Position numbers and translations under genes: made by a program. Shown here piece after piece: positions 9,576 through 19,941 of a stretch of DNA of 38,879 nucleotides. Source of the DNA: SAR202 cluster bacterium (lineage in GTDB: Bacteria; Chloroflexota; Dehalococcoidia; Lucifugimonadales; UBA2962). The stretch covers positions 1-38,879 of the forward strand of contig JAKUTS010000012.1 in NCBI GenBank assembly GCA_022447925.1. The letters are read 5' to 3'. Numbering within the stretch: the first letter of the stretch is position 1; each line of letters begins with the position of its first letter. The notes under the pieces are model-generated. The model worked only from the letters and a program-made list of their open reading frames with translations, searched no databases and was not told the origin of the DNA.

Positions 9576-10003
9576 AAATACCATCAGCTTTTGAAGTGGG
9601 AAACACAGCTTCTATAACAAAAACAATTAGGCTAGAAGATGTTGAATCTTTCGCTAAAATAAGTGGTGATGACCAGCCTGTCCATGTGTCGGCAGATTAT
9701 GCTTCCAATACACGTTTTGGTGGCCAAATTGCACACGGCACTATTTTAGTCGGTCTTATTTCGGCAATTTTAGGAAATGTCATGGCAGGAGACGATTACA
9801 CCGTTATATTCCTTGGACAGTCGTGTAAATGGATTTCTCCAGTTAAGCTAAATGACACTATCACTGCTGAATGTGTTGTAACTAAAGTTAGGACCGACAA
9901 GCCAGTAGTCAGCTTATCGTGCATTTGTAGAAATCAAGATAAAGCAAAGGTTATGGAAGGCACGGCTACCGTCTACATTGACGCCTACCCCTACAAAAGC
10001 TAG
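9572..10003 (+). CDS. MaoC-like hot-dog dehydratase / (R)-enoyl-CoA hydratase
   Basis: A 143-residue single hot-dog domain. The hydratase-2 motif is clear: FAKISGDDQPVHVSADYA, with the catalytic Asp and His five residues apart, then FGGQIAHGTILVGLIS. Such proteins add water to trans-2-enoyl-CoA to give (R)-3-hydroxyacyl-CoA, or act on related CoA esters. The start codon overlaps the thiolase stop (ATGA), indicating coupled translation and supporting a joint role in acyl-CoA breakdown or modification. It ends 16 bp before the convergent aminotransferase. The exact substrate cannot be read from the sequence. Confidence 0.88.
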   Translation: MKIPSAFEVGNTASITKTIRLEDVESFAKISGDDQPVHVSADYASNTRFGGQIAHGTILVGLISAILGNVMAGDDYTVIFLGQSCKWISPVKLNDTITAECVVTKVRTDKPVVSLSCICRNQDKAKVMEGTATVYIDAYPYKS

Positions 10004-10019
10004 CTTTTAGAATTGTTTA

Positions 10020-10934
10020 TTACGGCCAGGGCCTAGATCCAAACTTTTGTGCTTGGTCTACTATGTCAATGCCTACATTTTCTGACCAGGCTGCGATCAG
10101 CTGGCTCACGACAGGCCCTATTTTGCCATCCCCTATTTCTCTATGATCCACTTTTGTCATAGGTAAAACGCCTGGTCCCGTAAAGGAAACGAATGCCTCG
10201 TCGGCTGTATATAAATCATATGGCTGTAAATCCTCTTCAATTATTGGAATGTCTAGTTGGCCAGCTAAATCAAACACAACAGATCTTGAAACCCCCTGAA
10301 GAATAGACCGGTCGGTTGCCGTTTTGATAGTGCCATTAGTAACCAAGAAAACATTATTGATGGTGCCTTCGGTAATATTGCCTTCATGGTCTGTCAATAT
10401 AGGCCAGCCGCCAGGAACCACATCATTAGCCTCTAGCTCAGCCATAGCAAAATTCATGCGGGTGTAGTGCTTAACTTTTGGTTCTACTGTACCAGGGGCA
10501 TGGCTTTTCGTTTTTGTTATTACCCCATGTGCTCCAGTTAAGAACTCGGGAGCATATCTTGCAAAATCAACTGGAGCAATTCTGCATCCTACCGCAGGTG
10601 GCCCCGCAGACCAGGCCCAGGGGCCTTTACCTCGAGTTGCAAAAAACCAAATAATCAAATCCCCCACCTCTGGTATATGTTTTTGGTTGCGCTTGACGGC
10701 CTCTATAATTATTTCTCCAAACTCATCCATGGACATGCCTATATCCAATCTGGCATATTTCAAAGATCTTCGCATTCTGTCAAAGTGTCTCTCAATCTTG
10801 AATGGTTTTCCATTATAGGTTCGGGCAACATCAAACACCGCATCTCCCATAAGCAGCCCTCTGTCGAACACGTCTAACTTACATTCTTCTGTTGGGATCC
10901 AGTCTCCATTAAAAAACGATGTGCAGTCAGCCAT
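10020..10934 (-). CDS. Class IV PLP-dependent aminotransferase (branched-chain aminotransferase-like)
   Basis: A 304-residue fold-type IV PLP enzyme. The Schiff-base lysine is probably Lys155 in VKHYTRMNFAMAELEA, and TEGTINNVFLV (about 188-198) is the PLP-phosphate and substrate loop shared by branched-chain aminotransferases, D-amino acid aminotransferase and aminodeoxychorismate lyase. FDRGLLMGDAVFD near 23-35 is the usual N-terminal motif. The subtype is uncertain: the loops do not clearly fit IlvE, and (R)-amine or D-amino acid transaminases share the same core. GAGG lies 9 bp before the ATG. It is a single gene, convergent with maoC and divergent from the first HAD gene. Confidence 0.85.
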   Translation of the reverse strand: MADCTSFFNGDWIPTEECKLDVFDRGLLMGDAVFDVARTYNGKPFKIERHFDRMRRSLKYARLDIGMSMDEFGEIIIEAVKRNQKHIPEVGDLIIWFFATRGKGPWAWSAGPPAVGCRIAPVDFARYAPEFLTGAHGVITKTKSHAPGTVEPKVKHYTRMNFAMAELEANDVVPGGWPILTDHEGNITEGTINNVFLVTNGTIKTATDRSILQGVSRSVVFDLAGQLDIPIIEEDLQPYDLYTADEAFVSFTGPGVLPMTKVDHREIGDGKIGPVVSQLIAAWSENVGIDIVDQAQKFGSRPWP

Positions 10935-11014
10935 AGCATTTTTCCTCAGTTTTTATGTTAAACCTGATTATACGCTCTTGCGATCACATGCTGTCCAGCT
11001 GTACCGTTGTATCC

Positions 11015-11791
11015 ATGAATAATCCGATCAAGGCCGTTCTTTTTGATTGCGATGGAACGCTCGCCCCAATACACATGCAGGTTACTCCTGCAGTTAGAGA
11101 TTCAGTTCACAGGCTATCGCAGCTAGTACCCGTAGCAATCATATCTTCCCGGGATTTTCATGATATCTCTTGGCTCGCTAAAGATCTCGGTCTCAGTGCA
11201 CCTCAAATTTCTGAGGGCGGGGCAAGGATATTTGATGCTCAATCAGACAGTTGCATAGATTTACAGTGTTTGGAAGTAGCTGATGCGGAGGATATATTCG
11301 CGCTTCTGGATAAAGATTCGTTAGACTTCATAGCAGTCGATCAAGATAAACGCGTCAGCTCAGTAAATCAGATATCCACCTGGAAAATCTCTAGGATCAC
11401 CGCAACTTCTCTTACTGAAAAACATGCATCAAAAATAATGAGCAGCTTAAATGATCGTAAATTACTTTATACCGCTAAAGTTCAAAGAACCGACAACAAG
11501 GAGTGGATGATTGATTTCACTCATTCACAGGGAAATAAATTGGCTGCGGCAAAAAGGTTCGCCAGTTTGCTGGGTTTATCAATTAATGATTTGGCTGCCG
11601 CTGGAGATGGGTACAATGATATTACGATGCTTATAGGGTGTGGCTATGGAATAGCAATGGGTCAGTCACCTAAAGAATTACAGAATGTTGCTGAATATAT
11701 TGCTCCTTCCGTGGAAAATGATGGCCTGTCCGTTGCTATAGAGGAATTCATTTTGCCGAGAATAAAAAATGAGTCTCCGTTAAATAATTAA
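11015..11791 (+). CDS. HAD-superfamily phosphatase, Cof/IIB type (copy 1)
   Basis: A 258-residue HAD-IIB hydrolase. Motif I is VLFDCDGT (Asp11 nucleophile, Asp13 acid/base), motif II is the Ser of PVAIISSRD, and motif IV is AAGDGYNDITML, with Lys in GNKLAAAKR as motif III. Members remove phosphate from sugar phosphates or similar small molecules. The open frame extends 20 codons further upstream to 10955, but the ATG at 11015 places motif I at the usual distance from the N-terminus. The next gene is a clear paralogue 21 bp downstream, so the two are a tandem duplication in one transcription unit. The substrate is unknown. Confidence 0.88.
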   Translation: MNNPIKAVLFDCDGTLAPIHMQVTPAVRDSVHRLSQLVPVAIISSRDFHDISWLAKDLGLSAPQISEGGARIFDAQSDSCIDLQCLEVADAEDIFALLDKDSLDFIAVDQDKRVSSVNQISTWKISRITATSLTEKHASKIMSSLNDRKLLYTAKVQRTDNKEWMIDFTHSQGNKLAAAKRFASLLGLSINDLAAAGDGYNDITMLIGCGYGIAMGQSPKELQNVAEYIAPSVENDGLSVAIEEFILPRIKNESPLNN

Positions 11792-11812
11792 AATTAGGAG
11801 TCTGTATATTTC

Positions 11813-12610
11813 ATGAAGTTCGAAGCTGTTTTATTAGATTTGGACGGGACTATTCTTCGTCCTGACCAAATAATATCTGATGATGTATCAGCGGCTATAT
11901 CAAATATAAGAGACCGGATTCCAGTATGTATATTAACTGGCCGCGAGCTTGCTGAGGTGTTAGATTATGCTTCCATTTTAGGATTAACCTCTCCTCAAGC
12001 TTGTGACGGAGGATCAACTATAGTGTCTGCTTCTAGCAAAAAGGTTTTGTGGGCTGTTAGTTTATCGAATTATGAAATATGCTTGATTTTAGACGAGCTA
12101 AAAACTTCCCGTCTAAGTTTTTTTGGCACTCGCCCTGACGGAGTTAACACTAATATTGATTCAGGTTCTTATGAAAAAAAATCTAATTGGATCTGCAGCG
12201 ACTGGGATGAGGCGAAGAATTACGGATATACAAGGATCTCGGCCATGAATTTATCTGAACAAGTGGCCGAGGAGCTAGAAGGGCGACTATCTAGTAATAG
12301 CAGTTTGAATGTTACTAAAGCTTTTTTGCCTTATAACGGCCTTTGGGCAGTAGACTTCACGCATAGTAATATCAATAAAGGCACTGCGGCAGCGAAAATT
12401 GCAGGATTTCTTGGCAAAAACCTAGGTTCATTTTTAGCTGTTGGCGACAGCTACAATGACAAGTCTATGCTAGACTGCGTTGGTTTTTCAGTTGCAATGG
12501 GAAATGCTCCTGACTCAATGACTGCTTCTGTCGACTATATTGCTCCTCCGGTTGAGGAAGACGGGCTTGCCAAAGTAATTAATGAAGTTGTCATTCCAAA
12601 TTTGGACTAA
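11813..12610 (+). CDS. HAD-superfamily phosphatase, Cof/IIB type (copy 2)
   Basis: A 265-residue paralogue of the preceding gene: motif I VLLDLDGT (Asp9, Asp11), cap domain in the middle, NKGTAAAKIAGFLG as the lysine motif, and AVGDSYNDKSML as motif IV. Both copies end in similar segments (YIAPPVEEDGLA here, YIAPSVENDGLS there), which shows common descent across the whole length. AGGAG at 11796-11800 lies 12 bp before the ATG, a rather long spacing. The pair may form a heterodimer or have split substrates; this is inference. The MFS gene follows after 13 bp. Confidence 0.88.
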   Translation: MKFEAVLLDLDGTILRPDQIISDDVSAAISNIRDRIPVCILTGRELAEVLDYASILGLTSPQACDGGSTIVSASSKKVLWAVSLSNYEICLILDELKTSRLSFFGTRPDGVNTNIDSGSYEKKSNWICSDWDEAKNYGYTRISAMNLSEQVAEELEGRLSSNSSLNVTKAFLPYNGLWAVDFTHSNINKGTAAAKIAGFLGKNLGSFLAVGDSYNDKSMLDCVGFSVAMGNAPDSMTASVDYIAPPVEEDGLAKVINEVVIPNLD

Positions 12611-12623
12611 CTAGGCTTTATAT

Positions 12624-13847
12624 ATGCAGCCTAAATTATCAAGAATCCAGCATGGGCCTTTTCGGTCTTTTCTGTATCGGGACTACAGGTTGGTATGGAT
12701 TTGCGCGACTTCATCGTCAATAGCTAACTGGATGCTTAAAACAGCAATTGCGTGGCTAGTTTTAGAGATGACTCGTTCACCGGTTTTAATAACCGTTGCT
12801 TTCGCTGTTTTCGCCATACCTAGTGTTTTTATTGGCCCGTTTGCAGGAGTTTGGTCAGATAAGTACAGTCGTAAAAAATTATTAGTGATTGTATGGATAA
12901 TATCTTGCGTTTGTTCGATTATTTTAGGTTTACTTGTTCTGGCCGATTTTCAAGATGTGTGGTTGTTCTTTTTGCTGACTGCTTTAATTGGGTCCAGCAT
13001 GCCTATTGTTTTTGTTTGCAGCCAAACGTACATATATGACATTGTGGGGCCAAATAATGCATTAAACGGCATATCCCTTTGGTCTTTAGGCTTGAGATTG
13101 GTTGGTGCGGCAGGGGCAATAATCGGAGGCTTCATAATTGAATCCTCAGGCATTTATCTGGCTGTATTTATCGCCGCTATGGCATATGGGGTGGCAATAG
13201 TAGCAGTAATTGCAATAAGGCATGTCGACGCCAAGGGCGATTTAGATGGCTCGTCAGTATTGGACAATTTAAAGTCTGGGCTTAGTGTGATTAAGGGGTC
13301 CGGTTTATTAATCGGGGTAGTTATATTAGCTATCATTGCTGAAGCTTTTGGCTATGGCATCAGTGCCATATTTCCTATATTAGCCGATGTAGGTGTTTTC
13401 GGGGTTGGCGCTTTTGGTTTGGGAATAATGAACGGGGCTTTTGGCGTCGGTGGGGTTTTAGGATCGATCATACTGGCAGGCTTAAGAACCCTTGAGCGCC
13501 TCGGCTCACTTCTGGTCCTGGTTTTGCTGGTTTGCGGTTTTTTGTTGTTGGGTTTATCTCTATCGAACTATTTTTAAATAGCCGTATTGATAATTGGTGG
13601 ATTGGGGTTAGTAATGGCTAGCTATGACACGTTGGCAATTCTAATAATGCAACGAACTGCTCCCGAGGGCATGAGAGGAAGATTGACTGGTGTGCTCGTT
13701 TTGACATTTGGCATCGGGCCCGCAGGCCATATAGCTTTAGGATTTATGACAGACGCATTGGGGCCTTCTTTGGCCGCAGGAACAAGTGCTGTAATCGTCA
13801 TCTCGGTTACATTACTAGTATTCATTACGATCAAAAAGCTGCGCTAG
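12624..13847 (+). pseudogene. MFS transporter interrupted by one in-frame TAA stop
   Basis: A major facilitator protein of about 407 codons whose frame is open throughout except for a TAA at 13575-13577 (codon 318). The first part has the MFS loop GVWSDKYSRKK after transmembrane helix 2, and about nine helices before the stop. After the stop the same frame continues through IAVLIIGGLGLVMASYDTL and PEGMRGRLTGVL, which match helices 10-12 of drug-efflux/MFS_3-type carriers. No frameshift is needed, so a single base substitution (or sequencing error) explains the break. A TTG at 13587 could restart translation, but a separate three-helix product is unlikely to transport. The gene lies directly after the HAD pair. 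Confidence 0.8.
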
Positions 13848-13876
13848 TTGCGATCTTGATGTAAGATTTTGACGTT

Positions 13877-15577
13877 ATGATGAAATTTATTACTCTATCT
13901 ATATTTATTTGCAGCTTAATTTTTGTGTTCGCCTGCGGGGGATCCGATACCGCTGAAGAGAGCGCAGGGAAAGATAATAGTGGTGGCGAAGAATCTTCTA
14001 CAACTTCCCAGTATGGAGAGGGCGTTTTTACTATTGCCGAAGGTGAAATGAGCGATCGACGTAAAGACCACGTCGTTTTATTAATGCCTGACGGAAAAGT
14101 AATGGTTGTAGGCGGCCGTTCTAGCAGCGCTACACAACAAAGAGTGCCAAGATTGAAGTCTGCCGAGCTATATGATCCAGCTACAGAAGAATGGACTTAC
14201 CTGGCTGAAATGATCAACACATTATCCGCTGCTGGCCGAGAAAGCCCTGCGGGGTCTGTTTTGCAGGATGGTCGTGTGTTTATAACAGGAGGGCAAAACA
14301 GCAGTAATGACCCCTTAAAAACGTCTGAGCTTTACGATCTAACCACTGATGCATGGACAAAGGGCCCAAAGCCTCTCACGTGGATACAAAGGCATACCCA
14401 TACATTATTAGATGATGGAAGGGTAATTATAATTGGTGGCACAGACGACCTTTCTCAATTAAAAAAGACAGCCTTTTTTGATCCGGCTACTGACACAATC
14501 ACAAAGCTTGCTGAAATGACTACTGGCAGATCAAACCATAGTGCAACTCTGTTGCTTGATGGTCGTATTCTAGTAGCAGGTGGGGGCAAAAGAGAGCTTT
14601 CGGACGCTACAGATACAGCTGAGATATATGATCCTGAAACAGATACATGGTCATCCGCTGGTCGAATGAACGAAGCAAGATTATCTCACACAGCGCATCT
14701 TTTACCAGATGGCAAAGTGCTTGTGACTGGAAGTAAGGGTAAGCTTGCAACATCCGAAATATATGATCCTGAAACAAATTCATGGTATACCACCTGCCCA
14801 ATGATGACGGGAAGGTCCGATCACTCTGGATCACTACTACAGGACGGGCGCGTATTCGTGAGTGGTGGTGAGGGAAATCTGGATTCAACTGAAATATATG
14901 ATCCATCGACAGGGGAATGGTCTCCAGGCCCCAAGCTAAATGTTTCTCGTAACCGACATCGACAAATAACAATGCAAGATGGCTCTATACTCATAACTGG
15001 AGGTCAAGGGCCCGAGAAAATGTCCGTGGTGGTAGAGTACTTTAAGCCAGATCCAGTAGAGAGACATACTGGTGCAAGTGTATTGGGTTGCGATGGAAGC
15101 GTTGTTATAAAAGAAGACGCTGAAGAAGATGCATACAACGCAAATTCTCCCGATACAGATGCGGCTCATTCTGATAGGTTCTCAGAGATAGAGGATGCAG
15201 GCTTGTCGGATGCAGATTTTGTGTTTGCAGATCCGATTATTGCAGGCCCTGATGACGACGTAATTGTTGTGCCTCTTAGAACGCCCGGCACGATTCGTAT
15301 AGGACAAGGAATAGGAAGCCCTTCAGTAGATGCTACTGGCACCATTGTTAGGCTCAAAGAAATTATTACCAACTCTGAAGAAGAGGGCATCAGCATTCTG
15401 GTAAACCTTCGTAATGGCGGCTGGGATATGGGTGATATGACTCTTGTTATTGGCCCTGGTGAAACCGGTCCAGGCGTAAAAAGCTTCGCTCGTGTATGGC
15501 TAGGGGTAATAGGGGTCGGCACTGACGCGTCAGGCGCGCCTACTGCCACCGTTGTAGTATTTGAACCCGGTAAATAA
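13877..15577 (+). CDS. Kelch-repeat lipoprotein
   Basis: A 566-residue exported protein. The signal peptide ends in the lipobox VFAC, followed by GGS and an acidic, serine-rich linker. Residues of about 60-390 hold six or seven Kelch repeats, each with a DGRV.(I/V).GG core and a later (E/L)YDP.T..W segment, enough for a complete beta-propeller. The C-terminal ~170 residues have an acidic stretch (EDAEEDAYNANSPDTD) and then a beta-rich domain I do not recognise. Kelch propellers bind proteins or sugars, and some are oxidases; no catalytic residues are evident. A TAAGAT box ends 9 bp before the ATG, so the message may be nearly leaderless. Transcription ends at the hairpin downstream. Confidence 0.85.
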   Translation: MMKFITLSIFICSLIFVFACGGSDTAEESAGKDNSGGEESSTTSQYGEGVFTIAEGEMSDRRKDHVVLLMPDGKVMVVGGRSSSATQQRVPRLKSAELYDPATEEWTYLAEMINTLSAAGRESPAGSVLQDGRVFITGGQNSSNDPLKTSELYDLTTDAWTKGPKPLTWIQRHTHTLLDDGRVIIIGGTDDLSQLKKTAFFDPATDTITKLAEMTTGRSNHSATLLLDGRILVAGGGKRELSDATDTAEIYDPETDTWSSAGRMNEARLSHTAHLLPDGKVLVTGSKGKLATSEIYDPETNSWYTTCPMMTGRSDHSGSLLQDGRVFVSGGEGNLDSTEIYDPSTGEWSPGPKLNVSRNRHRQITMQDGSILITGGQGPEKMSVVVEYFKPDPVERHTGASVLGCDGSVVIKEDAEEDAYNANSPDTDAAHSDRFSEIEDAGLSDADFVFADPIIAGPDDDVIVVPLRTPGTIRIGQGIGSPSVDATGTIVRLKEIITNSEEEGISILVNLRNGGWDMGDMTLVIGPGETGPGVKSFARVWLGVIGVGTDASGAPTATVVVFEPGK

Positions 15578-15597
15578 TATTCAATTAAAAATAAGTT

Positions 15598-15628
15598 AAA
15601 AGAGGCTGCAAGTTTTGCAGCCTCTTTT
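15598..15628. terminator. Bidirectional intrinsic terminator
   Basis: A perfect 14-bp stem (15598-15611 with 15615-15628) with a 3-nt loop, GC-rich in the middle (GAGGCTGC/GCAGCCTC) and flanked by AAAA and TTTT on both strands. It lies 20 bp after the Kelch stop, and its right arm overlaps the stop codon of the convergent phosphatase gene, so it can end transcripts from both directions. Confidence 0.92.
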
Positions 15629-16454
15629 AATTACCGCTATTGTTTTCTCCTCGCCAAGCGCTTTGTTTTATTAGCTCCGTAAACTCTGCGTGGGCATTAG
15701 GAGAAGCTGCTATTATTCCATCACTTTCCAAGCCCGCTCGTTGTCCCCTTCTATCAGTAATCATACCCCCTGCCTCTTCGACAATCAGCAATCCTGATGC
15801 TTGATCCCACGGCTCAAGCTTATGGTGAAAAAAAACATGTAGTCGGCCTGCTGCGAGGTAAGCCAGGCCAAGGGCAGCTGAGCCGAAGATTCGAGCTGTT
15901 TGCATGCCTGGCCAAATGCTTTTAATGATATCTAGTGAATTTGCGCCGCCCTGATCATCATAAGATAAATCTAGGCCTAAAATCCCTTCAGCCAAGCGAT
16001 CTTCTTGAGAAACGGATATGCTTTGGCCATTCAAAAATGCGCCTTGCCCCCTCAAAGCGTGAAAGGTTTCATTTCTAATGGGGTCGTGAGTTATCCCTAA
16101 CTGTACTTCACCTTTATATGCCAATGCTATTACGGTTGCAAAATGTGGAATGTTCGAGGCAAAATTCCTTGTTCCATCCAATGGGTCTATTATCCAAAGC
16201 CATCCGTCATTGGATAAGTCGCCCCCACTCTCTTCTGCCAAAACAGAAATTCGAGGGTATTCTTTTTGCAGAATCTTTTTTACAGCAGTCTCCACCTCAA
16301 TATCTGTTTCAGTAACAACATTACCCCGGCCTTTTACCTTAACGCGTTTAGATTGAGAAAATCGGTCGAGCAAAATAGTGCCCGCATATCCTGCCGCCTC
16401 TAATGCAATATCAGCAGCCGTGCGGCCGCTGGAAGATCTCGGAAAACCTGTCAT
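15627..16454 (-). CDS. Inositol monophosphatase family protein (SuhB-like)
   Basis: A 275-residue Mg2+-dependent phosphatase. The metal-binding motifs are all present: AEESGGD (first Glu), WIIDPLDGTRNF (Asp, Asp, plus the Gly-Thr pair) and EPWDQASGLLIVEEAGG near the C-terminus. Family members hydrolyse inositol phosphates, fructose-1,6-bisphosphate or 3'-phosphoadenosine phosphate; the sequence alone does not decide among them. AGGG lies 7 bp before the ATG. It is a single gene transcribed away from dnaA and shares a terminator with the Kelch gene. Confidence 0.9.
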   Translation of the reverse strand: MTGFPRSSSGRTAADIALEAAGYAGTILLDRFSQSKRVKVKGRGNVVTETDIEVETAVKKILQKEYPRISVLAEESGGDLSNDGWLWIIDPLDGTRNFASNIPHFATVIALAYKGEVQLGITHDPIRNETFHALRGQGAFLNGQSISVSQEDRLAEGILGLDLSYDDQGGANSLDIIKSIWPGMQTARIFGSAALGLAYLAAGRLHVFFHHKLEPWDQASGLLIVEEAGGMITDRRGQRAGLESDGIIAASPNAHAEFTELIKQSAWRGENNSGN

Positions 16455-16969
16455 TTTTTTCCCTGCGCTTTTTTTAATAATTTCTAGAAACCACGTTCTG
16501 GTAGAATCATCTTCTATTCGTCTTAACTTGTCAGAAATCGATTATATTACACTCAACAATTTAGGATGTTTGTTCCGAATAGATATAGGCCACAATATTG
16601 CCTTAGTCAAAATCACTGACCTCTCACAGCCCGGCAGGCAGTCTGTACTGCGATTGCTTATCAGGCGTGCCTGTAAATCGCGGTTACGGCTCTTTAACAG
16701 GCCTATTAAGAGGCCCACAAGTTGTTTCATTTTGGGAGTTCATAGTTTTTAAATTCAACTATGTGAAAAAAGTCACTTTATTTTTTATTAACTTTTTTAA
16801 GTTTTAGTATTGATCCCAGTAATTGAGGTGCTAGAATGCGCTTCAGCTCTTTAATTCGAGATGGGTCCCGGATGAGTTGCATGCCTGTAGCTAGGCGTTT
16901 AACAAAATTAAACCGTGAATGCTATTTTGATTTGGGGATTTAAAAAACGAGGAAATATAAACAAGTATT
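16455..16969. other. 515-bp non-coding region upstream of dnaA with several dyads
   Basis: No convincing gene lies between the phosphatase start and dnaA. The stretch 16618-16715 is GC-richer than its surroundings and full of nested complementarity: CCTCT/AGAGG at the ends, GCAG/CTGC, and GCGATT/AATCGC enclosing CAGGC-GT-GCCTG (16662-16673). This could be a structured RNA or a DNA regulatory element. A separate 7-bp dyad CATAGTT-N9-AACTATG lies at 16741-16763 and could be an operator. The rest (16764-16840) is a poly-T/A run. The dnaA promoter must lie here, but I could not place it with confidence. No DnaA box of good quality was seen on this side. Confidence 0.5.
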
Positions 16970-18346
16970 TTGCAATCTATTGGTTTAGAATCGAAACAAC
17001 TCGAACCTTATAAACATGAAGACCCTAAGTCTCTGTGGGCTGCCGTGCTAGGAAATTTACAGCTCCACGTTTCTAGAGATTGCTTTGATACATGGCTATC
17101 AAAAACCTCATTCCTTTCTTTAGAGGAAGATATTCTAACAATTGGTGCTCCAAATGCTTTTGTAGCAGAGATGCTTGAGCAAAGATTATCCGGAATTGTA
17201 TTAAACTATGTACAAAAACTAGCTGGCTCTGAACTTAGCCTGAGAGTGGAGGTGGTTGGTGCAGCATCAGCTCCAATTCCAGAAGTCATTGCACATAAAG
17301 ATGACTTAGTTACTTCGAAAGGTTTTTCAGGCCGCTTATTTCATAAGTTTACTTTTTCAGACTTTGTGGTTGGGCCTTCGAATGAATTAGCGCATGCGGC
17401 CGCTATGGCTGTAGCTACAAGCCCGGCAGATAAGTACAACCCCTTAGTTATTTACTCTTCAGTTGGTTTAGGCAAAACACACCTACTTCATGCTATAGGT
17501 CACAACATTACTGCCCTAGGAATGAGTCCCGTATATGTCACTACAGAAGAATTTACTAATCAATACATTTCTGCTATTAGGGCCGGCACCACAGAAGAGT
17601 TTAGATTTCAATATCGGCACGCGGATGTTCTTTTGATAGACGACATACAGTTTTTGTCGGGAAAAGAGCAAACACAAGAAGGGTTTTTCCACACATTTAA
17701 CGCGTTGCATTTAGCCGGTAAGCAAATTGTGGTTGCTAGCGATCGGCCTATTCAAGAGTTAAGCATTTTGGAGAAAAGGATCACTTCTAGGCTGGCTGGA
17801 GGACTAGTAGTTGACTTGCAGCCGCCATCAAGAGAAACGAGAGTAGCAATACTTCAGTCTAAATTGAACCGATTAAATAAATCTGACTTTGTTTCCGGCG
17901 ACATGTTAGATTTGATTGCGAGTAGAGCCCCCACAAATATTCGTGAATTAGAGGGCTGTCTTAATCGAATAGTGGCATATGCAGACCTGGTCAATCACGA
18001 AATAAACCTAGACATCGTATCGCAATTAATTCCTGATACAATCGATCCACAAGCCCACCTTACCGTGACTGCTAAAATGGTTCTTGATCTAATCTCTAAA
18101 CATTTCAACATTGAAAATGCTGCGCTTTGTGGAAGAACTCGAAGTTCTCAACTAACTAATGCAAGGCATATGGCTATGTATTTGTTAAGACATGAGGCAA
18201 AAATGGGGTTTAAAGAGATAGGAAAATCATTAGGTGATAGAGATCATTCAACAGTTATTAATGCGTGTCACAAGATAGACTCGATGATTTCTAGGAGTGC
18301 TTCTTTCCAGAATAGAGTTCAGTTTCTCAGAAAATCACTTAGGTAA
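16970..18346 (+). CDS. dnaA: Chromosomal replication initiator protein DnaA
   Basis: A 458-residue DnaA. Domain I (LWAAVLGNLQ through the ALxIxAPN-like stretch) spans about 20-85, a short linker follows, and the AAA+ domain starts near 120 (LFHKFTFSDFVVGPSNELAH). Walker A reads SSVGLGKTHL at about 163-172, where the usual sequence is GGVGLGKTHL, so the first P-loop glycine is serine. Walker B is LLIDDIQFL (about 221-229). Domain IV ends with the DNA-binding signature LGDRDHSTV near 420. The protein opens the origin by binding DnaA boxes as ATP-bound oligomers. The start is TTG 16970 (ATT at 16967 possible; an in-frame stop lies at 16958). Obg, not dnaN, follows. Confidence 0.96.
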   Translation: MQSIGLESKQLEPYKHEDPKSLWAAVLGNLQLHVSRDCFDTWLSKTSFLSLEEDILTIGAPNAFVAEMLEQRLSGIVLNYVQKLAGSELSLRVEVVGAASAPIPEVIAHKDDLVTSKGFSGRLFHKFTFSDFVVGPSNELAHAAAMAVATSPADKYNPLVIYSSVGLGKTHLLHAIGHNITALGMSPVYVTTEEFTNQYISAIRAGTTEEFRFQYRHADVLLIDDIQFLSGKEQTQEGFFHTFNALHLAGKQIVVASDRPIQELSILEKRITSRLAGGLVVDLQPPSRETRVAILQSKLNRLNKSDFVSGDMLDLIASRAPTNIRELEGCLNRIVAYADLVNHEINLDIVSQLIPDTIDPQAHLTVTAKMVLDLISKHFNIENAALCGRTRSSQLTNARHMAMYLLRHEAKMGFKEIGKSLGDRDHSTVINACHKIDSMISRSASFQNRVQFLRKSLR

Positions 18347-19916
<1,570 letters not shown>

Positions 19917-19941
19917 TCGATTTTAAATCAGCAGGATCCAA

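Noticed and set aside
9995-10008. Perfect palindrome AAAAGCTAGCTTTT at the end of the MaoC gene
   Set aside because: As a hairpin it has only five mostly A-T pairs and no GC stem, so it is too weak to call a terminator.
13587-13847. Separate small membrane protein after the MFS stop
   Set aside because: It is in the same frame as the MFS gene, continues its helices, and has only a TTG start without a ribosome-binding site.
16542-16730. 62-codon minus-strand ORF upstream of dnaA
   Set aside because: No ribosome-binding site, no recognisable family, and it covers the self-complementary block, which explains the open frame better.
16778-16882. 34-codon minus-strand ORF (MQLIRDPSRIKELKRIL...) upstream of dnaA
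   Set aside because: The composition looks coding, but there is no ribosome-binding site, it ends in a poly-A/T run and no family is recognised. It is too weak to list as a gene.
16840-16900. Possible SRP or tRNA-like RNA before dnaA
   Set aside because: It lacks the conserved SRP loop and any T-loop or acceptor-stem pattern.
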